A stretch of 39,524 bases of DNA from Desulfobulbaceae bacterium UBA2262 (GTDB lineage: Bacteria; Desulfobacterota; Desulfobulbia; Desulfobulbales; Desulfurivibrionaceae). Position numbers and translations under genes: made by a program. The notes under the pieces are model-generated. The model made no database searches, was not told the origin of the DNA, and saw only the letters and a program-made list of their open reading frames with translations. Positions 30,515 to 35,079 of this stretch are shown one piece after another; position 1 is the first letter of the stretch; every line of letters starts with the position of its first letter. Where the stretch lies: positions 1-39,524 of the forward strand of contig DDXK01000007.1 in the NCBI GenBank assembly GCA_002347185.1, in the 5' to 3' direction.

Positions 30515-31507
30515 CTACATCATATCCATTGGGCTGAGGATAGCATCGCGGCTCACCACATGGGTGTATATCTGAGTGGTGGACAGATCCTTGTGTCCAA
30601 GCAGCTCCTGGATGGTGCGGATGTCGCGGCCGGCCTCAAGCAAATGGGTGGCGAATGAGTGCCGCATGGTATGGCAGCCACAGCGTTTGGTGATCTTCGC
30701 CGCGAGGGCAGCCTGATGGATTGCCTTTTGGAGCGCGGTCTCGTGCAGGTGGTGGCGTTTGATCTTCCCGGAGAGCGGATCAACCGCCCGCTGCCGGGCC
30801 GGAAAAACGTAGAACCATCCCCAAGAGTAAGGGGCGAGCTGGAATTTCCTGGCCAGGGCCGGCTCCATGGAACAGGGAATGCGGCCGGCCCGGTCCTGCT
30901 GGTGGAGGCGCTCTACCGCGGCCAGGTGGCGTTGCAGCTCGCCGACGATTGCCCCTGGAAGCGGGACCACACGGTCCTTGTTGCCCTTGCCCAGCCGGAC
31001 TACAATTTGCCGACGGTCGAAATCAACGTCCTGCACTCGCAAGCGCAGGGCCTCCATGAGCCGCAGGCCGGAGCCGTAGAGCAGCGAGGCGATCAGCCAA
31101 TGCTGGCCGCTCATCTTTCCGAGCAACCGCTTTACCTCCTCGCGTGACAGCACCACCGGCAGGCGTCTGGTGCGCTTGGCCCGCATGGCATCGATGTTGC
31201 CAAGGGGCCGCTCCAGTACGTCACGATAGAGAAAGAGCAGGGCGTTGAATGCCAGGTTCTGTGTGCTGGCAGACACGCCTCGGTTGACCGCCAGGTGGGT
31301 GAGGAAGGCGGTGACCTCTGTCTCGCCCATGTCCCGCGGGTGGCGCTTGTCCTTGAAAAAATGGCAGAAGGCGACAATGTAGTGCCAGTATGACTGCTCT
31401 GTACGGAGGGAAAGGTGGCGCCGCCGGCAGACATCGTGGACCATGGCCTTGAGGCGCGGCTGTGGTGCTGTGACGATCGGCGTGGTTTGCTGTTGTGCCT
31501 GATTCAT
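30515..31507 (-). CDS. intI: Integron integrase IntI
   Basis: A 330-residue tyrosine recombinase. The catalytic set is complete: Arg149 (YGSGLRLME), Lys in GKGNKDR (174-177), His279 and Arg282 (HTMRHSFATHLLEAG), His305 (LLGHKDLST) and the Tyr nucleophile 314 (QIYTHV). It carries the additional patch found only in integron integrases at residues 213-254 (ALARKFQLAPYSWGWFYVFP, then VDPLSGKIKRHH). The N-terminal SLRTEQSYWHYI and the C-terminal SPMD tail also resemble IntI1. It recombines attI and folded single-stranded attC sites. ATG 31507 has GGAGGGG 6 bp upstream; ATG 31522 is the alternative. It lies between phage gpW and an attI-like core, with cassettes beyond. Confidence 0.95.
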   Translation of the reverse strand: MNQAQQQTTPIVTAPQPRLKAMVHDVCRRRHLSLRTEQSYWHYIVAFCHFFKDKRHPRDMGETEVTAFLTHLAVNRGVSASTQNLAFNALLFLYRDVLERPLGNIDAMRAKRTRRLPVVLSREEVKRLLGKMSGQHWLIASLLYGSGLRLMEALRLRVQDVDFDRRQIVVRLGKGNKDRVVPLPGAIVGELQRHLAAVERLHQQDRAGRIPCSMEPALARKFQLAPYSWGWFYVFPARQRAVDPLSGKIKRHHLHETALQKAIHQAALAAKITKRCGCHTMRHSFATHLLEAGRDIRTIQELLGHKDLSTTQIYTHVVSRDAILSPMDMM

Positions 31508-31600
31508 GCCATTCCCCTCCATTGTTGCCGTTGCAGGTTTATTTCCGTGTAAGAGCGCATGGCTTAGACTGCTGGCGCGGCTGCCTATCGGTGGTTAGAT
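31508..31600 (+). other. attI region with GTTAGAT core; start of cassette array
   Basis: The 93 bp between the intI start and the first cassette ends with GTTAGAT (31594-31600), a perfect GTTRRRY core. Recombination is expected after its G, so cassette 1 starts at 31595. The matching R'' core ATCTAAC occurs at the attC of the same cassette (32058), as expected for a genuine cassette. No clear intI promoter or LexA box was found here. The reverse reading, a last attC in a reverse integron, is possible but no hairpin is seen. Confidence 0.7.
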
Positions 31601-31786
31601 TTTACGGCACCGGCCAAGGGCAGCGGCCCGAATAAAAGATGACACATCCTCTCCAGCCTGTTCCGCTGCCGCCCTGACCTCCTCAATCTCACCCGCTGTC
31701 CAGCGTATTTTTATCGCTACCCGGCGGGCGTTCTCTTTGAGTGAGCCGGCGGGCTTCCCCCGGCTCCTTTTGCCCACATCGTTCAT
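31595..31786 (-). CDS. Small basic CopG/MobC-like protein, cassette 1
   Basis: A 63-residue basic protein (MNDVGKRSRGKPAGSLKENA, then RRVAIKIRWTAGEIEEVRAA) ending SSFIRAAALGRCRKI. The V-x-I-K-I-R-W-T strand, followed by two helices with SFIRAAAL, fits a ribbon-helix-helix protein of the MobC/CopG type. Its TAA stop is formed by the first three bases of the cassette core (TTA of GTTAGAT read in reverse). It overlaps the upstream gene by ATGA and sits in an operon with a promoter containing an inverted repeat, so autorepression is likely. A toxin-antitoxin role is possible but not shown. Confidence 0.65.
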   Translation of the reverse strand: MNDVGKRSRGKPAGSLKENARRVAIKIRWTAGEIEEVRAAAEQAGEDVSSFIRAAALGRCRKI

Positions 31787-31950
31787 TCAGGTTTCTCGCC
31801 AGTTGCAAAATATAAAGCCAGACCCTGCTCCACTTCATGACCGCATTTTTTTGCAAATTCCTGCGCCTCGGTAACAGGATCATTTGCAAAATTAGGGTCA
31901 TTTGACATTTCGATCGCCTCTAAAATCTGCTCTTTGGTCTTGTCGTTCAT
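31783..31950 (-). CDS. 55-residue protein of unknown function, cassette 1
   Basis: Encodes MNDKTKEQILEAIEMSNDPN followed by FANDPVTEAQEFAKKCGHEV, an acidic, helical protein of 55 residues. ATG 31950 has AAGGAG 8 bp upstream; the longer frame from 32028 would start inside the promoter and is rejected. It is the first gene of a two-gene operon with the CopG-like protein (ATGA overlap). No family recognised. Codon use and GC are lower than in the phage genes on either side. Confidence 0.6.
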   Translation of the reverse strand: MNDKTKEQILEAIEMSNDPNFANDPVTEAQEFAKKCGHEVEQGLALYFATGEKPE

Positions 31951-31974
31951 GGTCGTATCTCCTTTTGAGTGTCG

Positions 31975-32039
31975 GGCGTTATTGCCCTTTGTTAAATATA
32001 CTGTACACCCAAAATAATACAATGTCAAACATTATTTTG
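31975..32039 (-). promoter_or_regulatory. Promoter, operator and leader of cassette 1 operon
   Basis: On the minus strand TTGACA (32028-32023), a 17-bp spacer and TACAGT (32005-32000). The -35 lies inside an inverted repeat, CAAAATAAT (32010-32018) with ATTATTTTG (32031-32039), and GTAC flanks both arms: an operator layout. The leader starts with a motif (31995-31975) containing GGGC-AATAAC-GCCC that is shared with the cassette 3 leader. Confidence 0.7.
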
Positions 32040-32057
32040 TACCCCCAACAAAATAAA

Positions 32058-32148
32058 ATCTAACCAGTCAGGTCAGCCGACCGCGTGGAGCTGCCGATTT
32101 TTTTTCTGCACCTTCAGTGGCGCGGTCGGCTGCCTTTTATCGTTGTGT
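32058..32148 (+). repeat. attC site of cassette 1
   Basis: 91 bp. R'' ATCTAAC (32058-32064), spacer CAGTC, arm AGG, extrahelical T, then CAGCCGACCGCG. The mirrored CGCGGTCGGCTG, arm CCT, spacer TTTATC and R' GTTGTGT (32142-32148) complete it. The 12-bp inner stem is perfect. The single unpaired base is on the left arm, as in canonical attC sites read left to right. Confidence 0.88.
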
Positions 32149-32150
32149 TG

Positions 32151-32324
32151 CTAAAGAAGTTCAACAGTTCCAATTATTTTATATTTGTGCTTGTTGAAGT
32201 CCCCGTACATCGAGACAACTTCACCATGCTCTTTCAACCCACGTTCAATTTTCATCGACTCCCACTTCATACCAAGATTGAAAGCGAAGATAATCACAAT
32301 GATCATCATTGTAAAATGTACCAT
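32151..32324 (-). CDS. 57-residue membrane-anchored protein, cassette 2
   Basis: Encodes MVHFTMMIIVIIFAFNLGMK followed by a polar tail (WESMKIERGLKEHGEVVSMY..., ending IIGTVELL). One N-terminal transmembrane helix at residues 4-18, with a cytoplasmic or periplasmic tail of about 38 residues. ATG 32324 has AAAGGTGA 5 bp upstream. The TAG stop lies 2 bp inside the core GTTGTGT edge of the cassette. It is the only gene in a 286-bp cassette and has no visible promoter, so it depends on transcription from outside. Function unknown. Confidence 0.6.
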   Translation of the reverse strand: MVHFTMMIIVIIFAFNLGMKWESMKIERGLKEHGEVVSMYGDFNKHKYKIIGTVELL

Positions 32325-32346
32325 AAATCACCTTTCGAGTTCGGCA

Positions 32347-32434
32347 ACACAACCAGTCAATTAACCGGATGCGAAGACCTTGGCGGTCTCGCATCCTTCC
32401 TCCGGTGGCGCACCGGTTATTTCAATCGTTATGA
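32347..32434 (+). repeat. attC site of cassette 2
   Basis: 88 bp. R'' ACACAAC (32347-32353), CAGTC, AAT, extrahelical T, AACCGG; a central hairpin GGATGCGA/TCGCATCC; CCGGTT, ATT, TCAATC and R' GTTATGA (32428-32434). The 5-3-1-6 / 6-3-6 layout is textbook and shows the same polarity as its neighbours. Confidence 0.9.
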
Positions 32435-32596
32435 TGCCTTCGCGGCCCTACCGGGAAGCCCGGCCAGAGCATCCCAATCTTTCTGTGTCGGGGCGTTCCC
32501 AATCTGCGAGATGCGCCGAGGGGATACTCCCCATCTTTTTGCCAGTTCCTGTGCCGTCCAGCCCTTCTCTCGGAGCCGTTTTACAAACTCAGTCAT
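32429..32596 (-). CDS. Small HTH protein, cassette 3
   Basis: A 55-residue protein (MTEFVKRLREKGWTAQELAK, then RWGVSPRRISQIGN) containing a helix-turn-helix of Cro/XRE type: EKGWTAQELAKRWGVSPRRI. ATG 32596 has GGAGG 6 bp upstream and overlaps the stop of the preceding gene. The TAA stop comes from the cassette's first core (GTTATGA read in reverse). It probably binds the cassette 3 promoter at 33052-33080 and represses the three-gene operon; this is inferred from its position as the regulator of a promoter-bearing cassette. Confidence 0.7.
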   Translation of the reverse strand: MTEFVKRLREKGWTAQELAKRWGVSPRRISQIGNAPTQKDWDALAGLPGRAAKAS

Positions 32597-32813
32597 GCGC
32601 GGCCTCCGGGCACCGCCCAGGGGTGCATGGGCCGAAAACCAGCGCAGAGCCACCGCTCCCAATCCATCGAAGGCCGCCAGCTCGTTTTGCTCCTTCACTC
32701 CAATGTTCCGGCAACTTCAAAATACACCGAGGGGAGGGTGTGCAAATCTCAACCCGGAGAGCATTCCGCTGCAACGGCAATTTCAGGTCTTCTACAAGGT
32801 GTGGGCAGCTCAT
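32589..32813 (-). CDS. 74-residue Cys-rich protein of unknown function, cassette 3
   Basis: Encodes 74 residues beginning MSCPHLVEDLKLPLQRNALR and containing five Cys (CPHL, ICTP, PRCIL, GPCTP, GRCPE). Both ends overlap neighbouring genes by ATGA, which supports it as the middle gene of a three-gene operon. No family recognised; a toxin or effector whose antidote is a neighbour would fit the size, but nothing in the sequence proves this. Confidence 0.45.
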   Translation of the reverse strand: MSCPHLVEDLKLPLQRNALRVEICTPSPRCILKLPEHWSEGAKRAGGLRWIGSGGSALVFGPCTPGRCPEAAHD

Positions 32814-33007
32814 GCCCACACCTCCGCAGGCCGGTTGGCCTGGAAAACCGGCACGAAGGAGGCCGGGGTGTAGTCCCTGGCCTTGTTGCGCCACCCGAAG
32901 TAATCCCGGGTGCGGAAACCAAAAAGAAGGGCACCGTCAGCGGTGCGGGCCTCAACGGCGATCTCGCCGTCAGAGAAGGTGTTGTCGGTGATGTAAGCGT
33001 ATTCCAT
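32810..33007 (-). CDS. 65-residue protein of unknown function, cassette 3
   Basis: Encodes MEYAYITDNTFSDGEIAVEA followed by RTADGALLFGFRTRDYFGWR, a small acidic, apparently beta-rich protein. ATG 33007 has a strong GGAGG 5 bp upstream and lies about 45 bp downstream of a near-consensus promoter. It is the first gene of the cassette 3 operon and overlaps the second gene by ATGA. No family recognised. Confidence 0.6.
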   Translation of the reverse strand: MEYAYITDNTFSDGEIAVEARTADGALLFGFRTRDYFGWRNKARDYTPASFVPVFQANRPAEVWA

Positions 33008-33026
33008 GGCGTCCTCCGTGGTGGTT

Positions 33027-33080
33027 GGCTTTATCGCCCGTTGTTAAGAACAGAATAGCAATATCTTTCTATCTTGTCAA
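33027..33080 (-). promoter_or_regulatory. Promoter and conserved leader of cassette 3 operon
   Basis: Minus strand TTGACA (33080-33075), 17-bp spacer, TATTCT (33057-33052): the strongest promoter in the array. The leader motif at 33047-33027 matches 18 of 21 bases of the cassette 1 leader at the same distance from the -10. Repeated TTTCTAT elements (about 33066 and 33100, plus strand) may be operator half-sites. Confidence 0.75.
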
Positions 33081-33128
33081 GCGATAATCGAAATATTTTT
33101 CTATTTTCTCGCCACCTCCACCACGGCG

Positions 33129-33216
33129 TCATAACAAGCGGGTCAACTTGACGCCGGGAAACGCTGCCCTCTGTCGCTCGGCCAAGGGCGGCGCAAGTTA
33201 CCCTTGAGCGTTATGC
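33129..33216 (+). repeat. attC site of cassette 3
   Basis: 88 bp. R'' TCATAAC (33129-33135), spacer AAGC, GGGT, extrahelical C, AACTTG; centre; CAAGTT, ACCC, TTGAGC and R' GTTATGC (33210-33216). The extrahelical C (G on the folded bottom strand) on the left arm is the classical polarity mark. The right flank AGCGTTATGC resembles Vibrio repeat sites. Confidence 0.9.
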
Positions 33217-33489
33217 AGATAGAGCCGAATCATAAAACGGCTTCGGGATCTCCATTACTGTCTCGATCCAGCCGTTTTGTATCGCCATATACTCAGCCTC
33301 TGCCATGCCCTCGGAATACAGGCTCTCGACAGTCTCATCCCAAATCACATGGTTGTCGTCTATGCGCTCCATCAACTCCATGTAATAGGCCAATCGATGG
33401 CACACCAAAAAAAAATCTAGCGGCATCTCCTTTGTCGGGGATATCACTATCGTCTCTATTGGTGCCTGCCAGAGCTTGAGTTGCTGCAT
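33211..33489 (-). CDS. 92-residue protein filling cassette 4
   Basis: Encodes MQQLKLWQAPIETIVISPTK followed by EMPLDFFLVCHRLAYYMELM, an acidic protein with amphipathic helices (ETVESLYSEGMAEAEYMAIQ) and no recognised family. The frame spans the whole cassette: ATG 33489 is part of the core GTTATGC read on the minus strand, its ribosome-binding site (GGGGTGATGG) lies inside the attC, and its TAA is made by the opposite core. The gene therefore cannot be separated from its recombination sites. It has no promoter of its own. Confidence 0.7.
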   Translation of the reverse strand: MQQLKLWQAPIETIVISPTKEMPLDFFLVCHRLAYYMELMERIDDNHVIWDETVESLYSEGMAEAEYMAIQNGWIETVMEIPKPFYDSALSA

Positions 33490-33572
33490 AACCCATCACC
33501 CCACCGGACCGCGAGTCCGGTAGCGTTTTATGGCCAGTTCCCGGCGCGGTCCGGTGGCCTCAACCGTTATAA
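33486..33572 (+). repeat. attC site of cassette 4
   Basis: 87 bp. R'' GCATAAC (33486-33492), CCATC, then a perfect 13-bp stem CCACCGGACCGCG / CGCGGTCCGGTGG, spacer CCTCAACC and R' GTTATAA (33566-33572). The outer arm (ACC against GCC) is weaker than in the other sites, so the extrahelical base cannot be read with confidence here. Confidence 0.82.
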
Positions 33573-33767
33573 TTCTAATTTAGCGAGTTCAATTTGCTGC
33601 AACAAAAACGAAACGCGGAGCAGTTTTGACCTCATGTCATTCAATATTTCCAGGGTTTCATGTGGCGTTAAGTCCTCATATTCACAAGGCTGGCCTTTAT
33701 CGTGGTTGTGCTTGCACACTGTCAGCCCGGAGTCTGTTGCCTCAAAGTCCCATCTTGCGTATTTCAT
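33567..33767 (-). CDS. 66-residue protein, cassette 5
   Basis: Encodes MKYARWDFEATDSGLTVCKH followed by NHDKGQPCEYEDLTPHETLE, with a helical C-terminal half (LNDMRSKLLRVSFLLQQIEL). It contains two Cys and two His in the first 34 residues (VCKHNH, QPCEY), possibly a metal site. ATG 33767 has GGGAG 6 bp upstream and overlaps the stop of the 30-residue gene. The stop TAA is formed by the cassette core GTTATAA. No family recognised. Confidence 0.6.
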   Translation of the reverse strand: MKYARWDFEATDSGLTVCKHNHDKGQPCEYEDLTPHETLEILNDMRSKLLRVSFLLQQIELAKLEL

Positions 33768-33856
33768 AAGTTTCTCCCGTATTGATCGAGCCGCCACTTG
33801 TCTGATTCGTCGTTGAGTAAATCTTTGATTTCTTGAATATCGTCATGTGTCAGCAT
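33764..33856 (-). CDS. 30-residue peptide gene, cassette 5
   Basis: Encodes MLTHDDIQEIKDLLNDESDK followed by WRLDQYGRNL, an acidic helix. ATG 33856 has AGAGGA at good spacing and the stop overlaps the next ATG, suggesting translational coupling to the 66-residue protein. Function unknown; possibly only a coupling peptide. Confidence 0.45.
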   Translation of the reverse strand: MLTHDDIQEIKDLLNDESDKWRLDQYGRNL

Positions 33857-33864
33857 ATATCCTC

Positions 33865-34038
33865 TTATGTGGTCAAATCATCTTCAAGTTCTTTGGCAAA
33901 TTTAGGGTTGCAAATTTCGCACCCATCACCGCTTAACTTGTGATGCAATTTCTTGCATAGGCACCCATAAGGCCCAATAGCGCGGCCCTCGCGGTTATAA
34001 CAACGTCTTTACCACTCTTCGCAGTCAATCCACCGCAT
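33865..34038 (-). pseudogene. Zinc-ribbon gene with an in-frame stop, cassette 5
   Basis: Reading from ATG 34038 gives MRWIDCEEW, a TAA stop at 34011-34009, then in the same frame RRCYNREGRAIGPYGCLCKK and KLSGDGCEICNPKFAKELED to the stop at 33865. The Cys pattern (DC, RC, CLC, CEIC) is that of a small phage-type zinc ribbon, so the gene appears intact except for one nonsense codon. It overlaps, in another frame, a 45-codon gene with a better ribosome-binding site, so one of the two is not functional. A sequencing error at TAA is possible. Confidence 0.4.
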
Positions 34039-34070
34039 ATCTTTGCTACTCTTTTTAGCCCGTTACCCAT
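33933..34070 (-). CDS. 45-residue basic protein, cassette 5
   Basis: Encodes MGNGLKRVAKICGGLTAKSG followed by KDVVITARAALLGLMGAYAR, basic and partly amphipathic. ATG 34070 has a very strong AAAAGGAGG 8 bp upstream, the best ribosome-binding site in this cassette. The frame overlaps the broken zinc-ribbon frame. No family recognised. Confidence 0.4.
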   Translation of the reverse strand: MGNGLKRVAKICGGLTAKSGKDVVITARAALLGLMGAYARNCITS

Positions 34071-34100
34071 TGGGGAAACCTCCTTTTCTGCAGAGACTAA

Positions 34101-34125
34101 CTATAACTTATTTCAATCGTTAGCA
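34101..34125 (+). repeat. Collapsed attC remnant between cassettes 5 and 6
   Basis: CTATAAC (34101-34107), one base from the TTATAAC expected for cassette 5, is followed directly by TTATTTCAATC and GTTAGCA (34119-34125). The last 15 bases match the right end of the cassette 2 attC, but the left arm and the hairpin are missing. It looks like an attC that lost its stem. Confidence 0.5.
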
Positions 34126-34290
34126 GGTGCTATACCCACACTTCGGACACTTAAGGCAACTGATTAACCGTCCAGGGCCACCAGGGGAGAGTGTAACGAC
34201 AGAACCACCTGGAAAATCGGCTATGCCAGTATATGTCTGCACTATCGCTTTTCCAGGGAGCATAACGCCCCCGCATCTTCTGCACCTCAT
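34120..34290 (-). CDS. Zinc-ribbon protein, cassette 6
   Basis: Encodes 56 residues: MRCRRCGGVMLPGKAIVQTY at the start and RLISCLKCPKCGYSTC at the end. CxxC at residues 3-6 and CxxCPKCG near residues 45-51 form a typical small phage zinc ribbon (possibly nucleic-acid binding). ATG 34290 has GGGTGA a few bases upstream. The TAA stop is made by the cassette core GTTAGCA. It is the sole gene of a 267-bp cassette without promoter. Confidence 0.7.
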   Translation of the reverse strand: MRCRRCGGVMLPGKAIVQTYTGIADFPGGSVVTLSPGGPGRLISCLKCPKCGYSTC

Positions 34291-34339
34291 CCGATCACCC
34301 TTCCTTTCTATGCTTATGGCGCTATCTTCCTGATTATGC

Positions 34340-34392
34340 GGCCACCTGTACAGAATAGGCAGAAACCAATTCTGCCTATCACTATGTTAGCC
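34340..34392 (+). repeat. Atypical cassette boundary (attC-like) between cassettes 6 and 7
   Basis: R' GTTAGCC (34386-34392) is well formed and complements the R'' of cassette 7. To its left is a perfect 10-bp hairpin ATAGGCAGAA / TTCTGCCTAT (34355-34364, 34370-34379) with a 5-base loop and no extrahelical base. The left core is degenerate (GGCCACC, 34340-34346, against GGCTAAC). Confidence 0.5.
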
Positions 34393-34578
34393 TTACTTGT
34401 CTCCAGTGATGAACTCATACTGTTCAAGGGTTGTTCTCATGAATGTTGTAGAGCATCGTGGGAGCAATTCAATAGACTCCCTCAACGCATCTGCCATTGA
34501 CTTTAATAGTGTTTCCTGCTCTTTCATGCTTGCCTCTAAAATTTTGATAACCGCCTTGTATCTGTCGACTTCATTCAT
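34393..34578 (-). CDS. 61-residue helical protein, cassette 7
   Basis: Encodes MNEVDRYKAVIKILEASMKE followed by QETLLKSMADALRESIELLP, almost entirely helical with a heptad-like Leu/Ile/Met pattern that suggests a coiled coil. It ends one base after the R' core GTTAGCC. ATG 34578 overlaps the stop of the preceding zinc-ribbon gene. No family recognised; a partner of the preceding gene product is likely from coupling. Confidence 0.55.
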   Translation of the reverse strand: MNEVDRYKAVIKILEASMKEQETLLKSMADALRESIELLPRCSTTFMRTTLEQYEFITGDK

Positions 34579-34898
34579 TGCCCGCCACCCCTTGAGTCAA
34601 TTAACACCTCGGCCACAAAACAATCGCCACCGTCATTCACAACAAGATCGGCAATTATTCCAGTGTCATCAGCAACGGTGATGACAATATCATTCCCCAG
34701 TTTAAAAATGTCCTGCGCCGATTCGTGGTTAAGGGCATCGAGGACCAGCTTAACCAGGTCAATGTCACACGAAAACAGCCGCTTCCTGAACAGAACATTG
34801 TTCACAGCGCAACTTGGTTGCGGCACGGCGTCAAAAGACCCGCATCTGGGGCAAGACATATCACCAACCTTTATTTCCATCCCACACTTGCAATTCAT
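34575..34898 (-). CDS. 107-residue zinc-ribbon protein, cassette 7
   Basis: The N-terminus MNCKCGMEIKVGDMSCPRCG is a zinc ribbon (CKCG...CPRCG). The rest (residues 35-107, LVKLVLDALNHESAQDIFKL; DIVITVADDTGIIADLVVND) is alpha/beta with no recognised fold. ATG 34898 has GGTGA 5 bp upstream; the GTG at 34910 overlaps that site and is rejected. First gene of a coupled pair. No promoter seen in the cassette, so outside transcription is needed. Confidence 0.6.
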   Translation of the reverse strand: MNCKCGMEIKVGDMSCPRCGSFDAVPQPSCAVNNVLFRKRLFSCDIDLVKLVLDALNHESAQDIFKLGNDIVITVADDTGIIADLVVNDGGDCFVAEVLIDSRGGGQ

Positions 34899-34922
34899 AG
34901 TTGTCACCAAATTAAAATTACC

Positions 34923-35010
34923 GGCTAACCAGTCACTTAAGCGGACTGGAATAAGCGCGGCGGCCTTCGGTGTTGCTTTGTAGGCCAGCCGCTTAGTTCA
35001 ATCGTCCCGC
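34923..35010 (+). repeat. attC site of cassette 7, joined to thyX
   Basis: 88 bp. R'' GGCTAAC (34923-34929), CAGTC, ACT, extrahelical T, AAGCGG; centre; CCGCTT, AGT, TCAATC, then G (35004). After that G the sequence is TCCCGC instead of TTRRRY and continues as thyX coding sequence, so the R' core is a hybrid made at the recombination point. Confidence 0.88.
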
Positions 35011-35079
35011 GGACTCGATCTGCTTTTCAGGGTCTGGGGTGATCCACAGCAGTTCAACTCCCGGCTTAACGATCTTCAT
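34993..35079 (-). pseudogene. thyX: Truncated thyX start (flavin-dependent thymidylate synthase)
   Basis: ATG 35079 with AAAAGGAG upstream encodes MKIVKPGVELLWITPDPEKQ, then IESAGR, which resembles the conserved N-terminus of ThyX (family continues with an aromatic/CYKSE block). Here the frame runs into the attC after codon 26 and stops two codons later (LN, then TAA at 34993-34995). Only the first tenth of the enzyme is present; the remainder is not found left of the integron. ThyX would have made dTMP using folate and FAD; the neighbouring DUF1599 protein fits a phage nucleotide-metabolism block. Identification from 26 residues is suggestive, not certain. Confidence 0.6.

Larger units (their letters stand above)
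30515..35010. mobile_element. Integron: intI, attI and seven cassettes, inserted in the prophage
   Basis: IntI and an adjacent attI core are followed by cassette boundaries after the G of GTT at 31594, 32142, 32428, 33210, 33566, 34119, 34386 and 35004. Inferred cassettes are 548, 286, 782, 356, 553, 267 and 618 bp. For cassettes 1 to 4, and for 7, the first core is the exact complement of the R'' of the cassette's own attC. All genes in the array are on the minus strand. Four attC sites share CAGTC or closely related spacers and TCAATC/TTTATC right spacers, like a chromosomal-integron family. The array is flanked by gpW on the left and truncated thyX on the right. Confidence 0.88.

Noticed and set aside
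30515..31507. The tyrosine recombinase as the prophage's own integrase
   Set aside because: It carries the integron-specific patch and sits next to attC sites in the middle of structural genes, not beside an attachment site; the tRNA-Pro site is 20 kb away.
33995..34125. A 131-bp attC starting at the TTATAAC at 33995
   Set aside because: The core fits, but no complementary inner arms exist and the site would cut through a gene with a strong ribosome-binding site. The remnant at 34101-34125 fits better.
31594..35010. CRISPR-like interpretation of the repeated hairpin sites
   Set aside because: Repeats differ in sequence, are spaced by 270-780 bp and enclose genes; they follow attC rules, and no cas genes are present.
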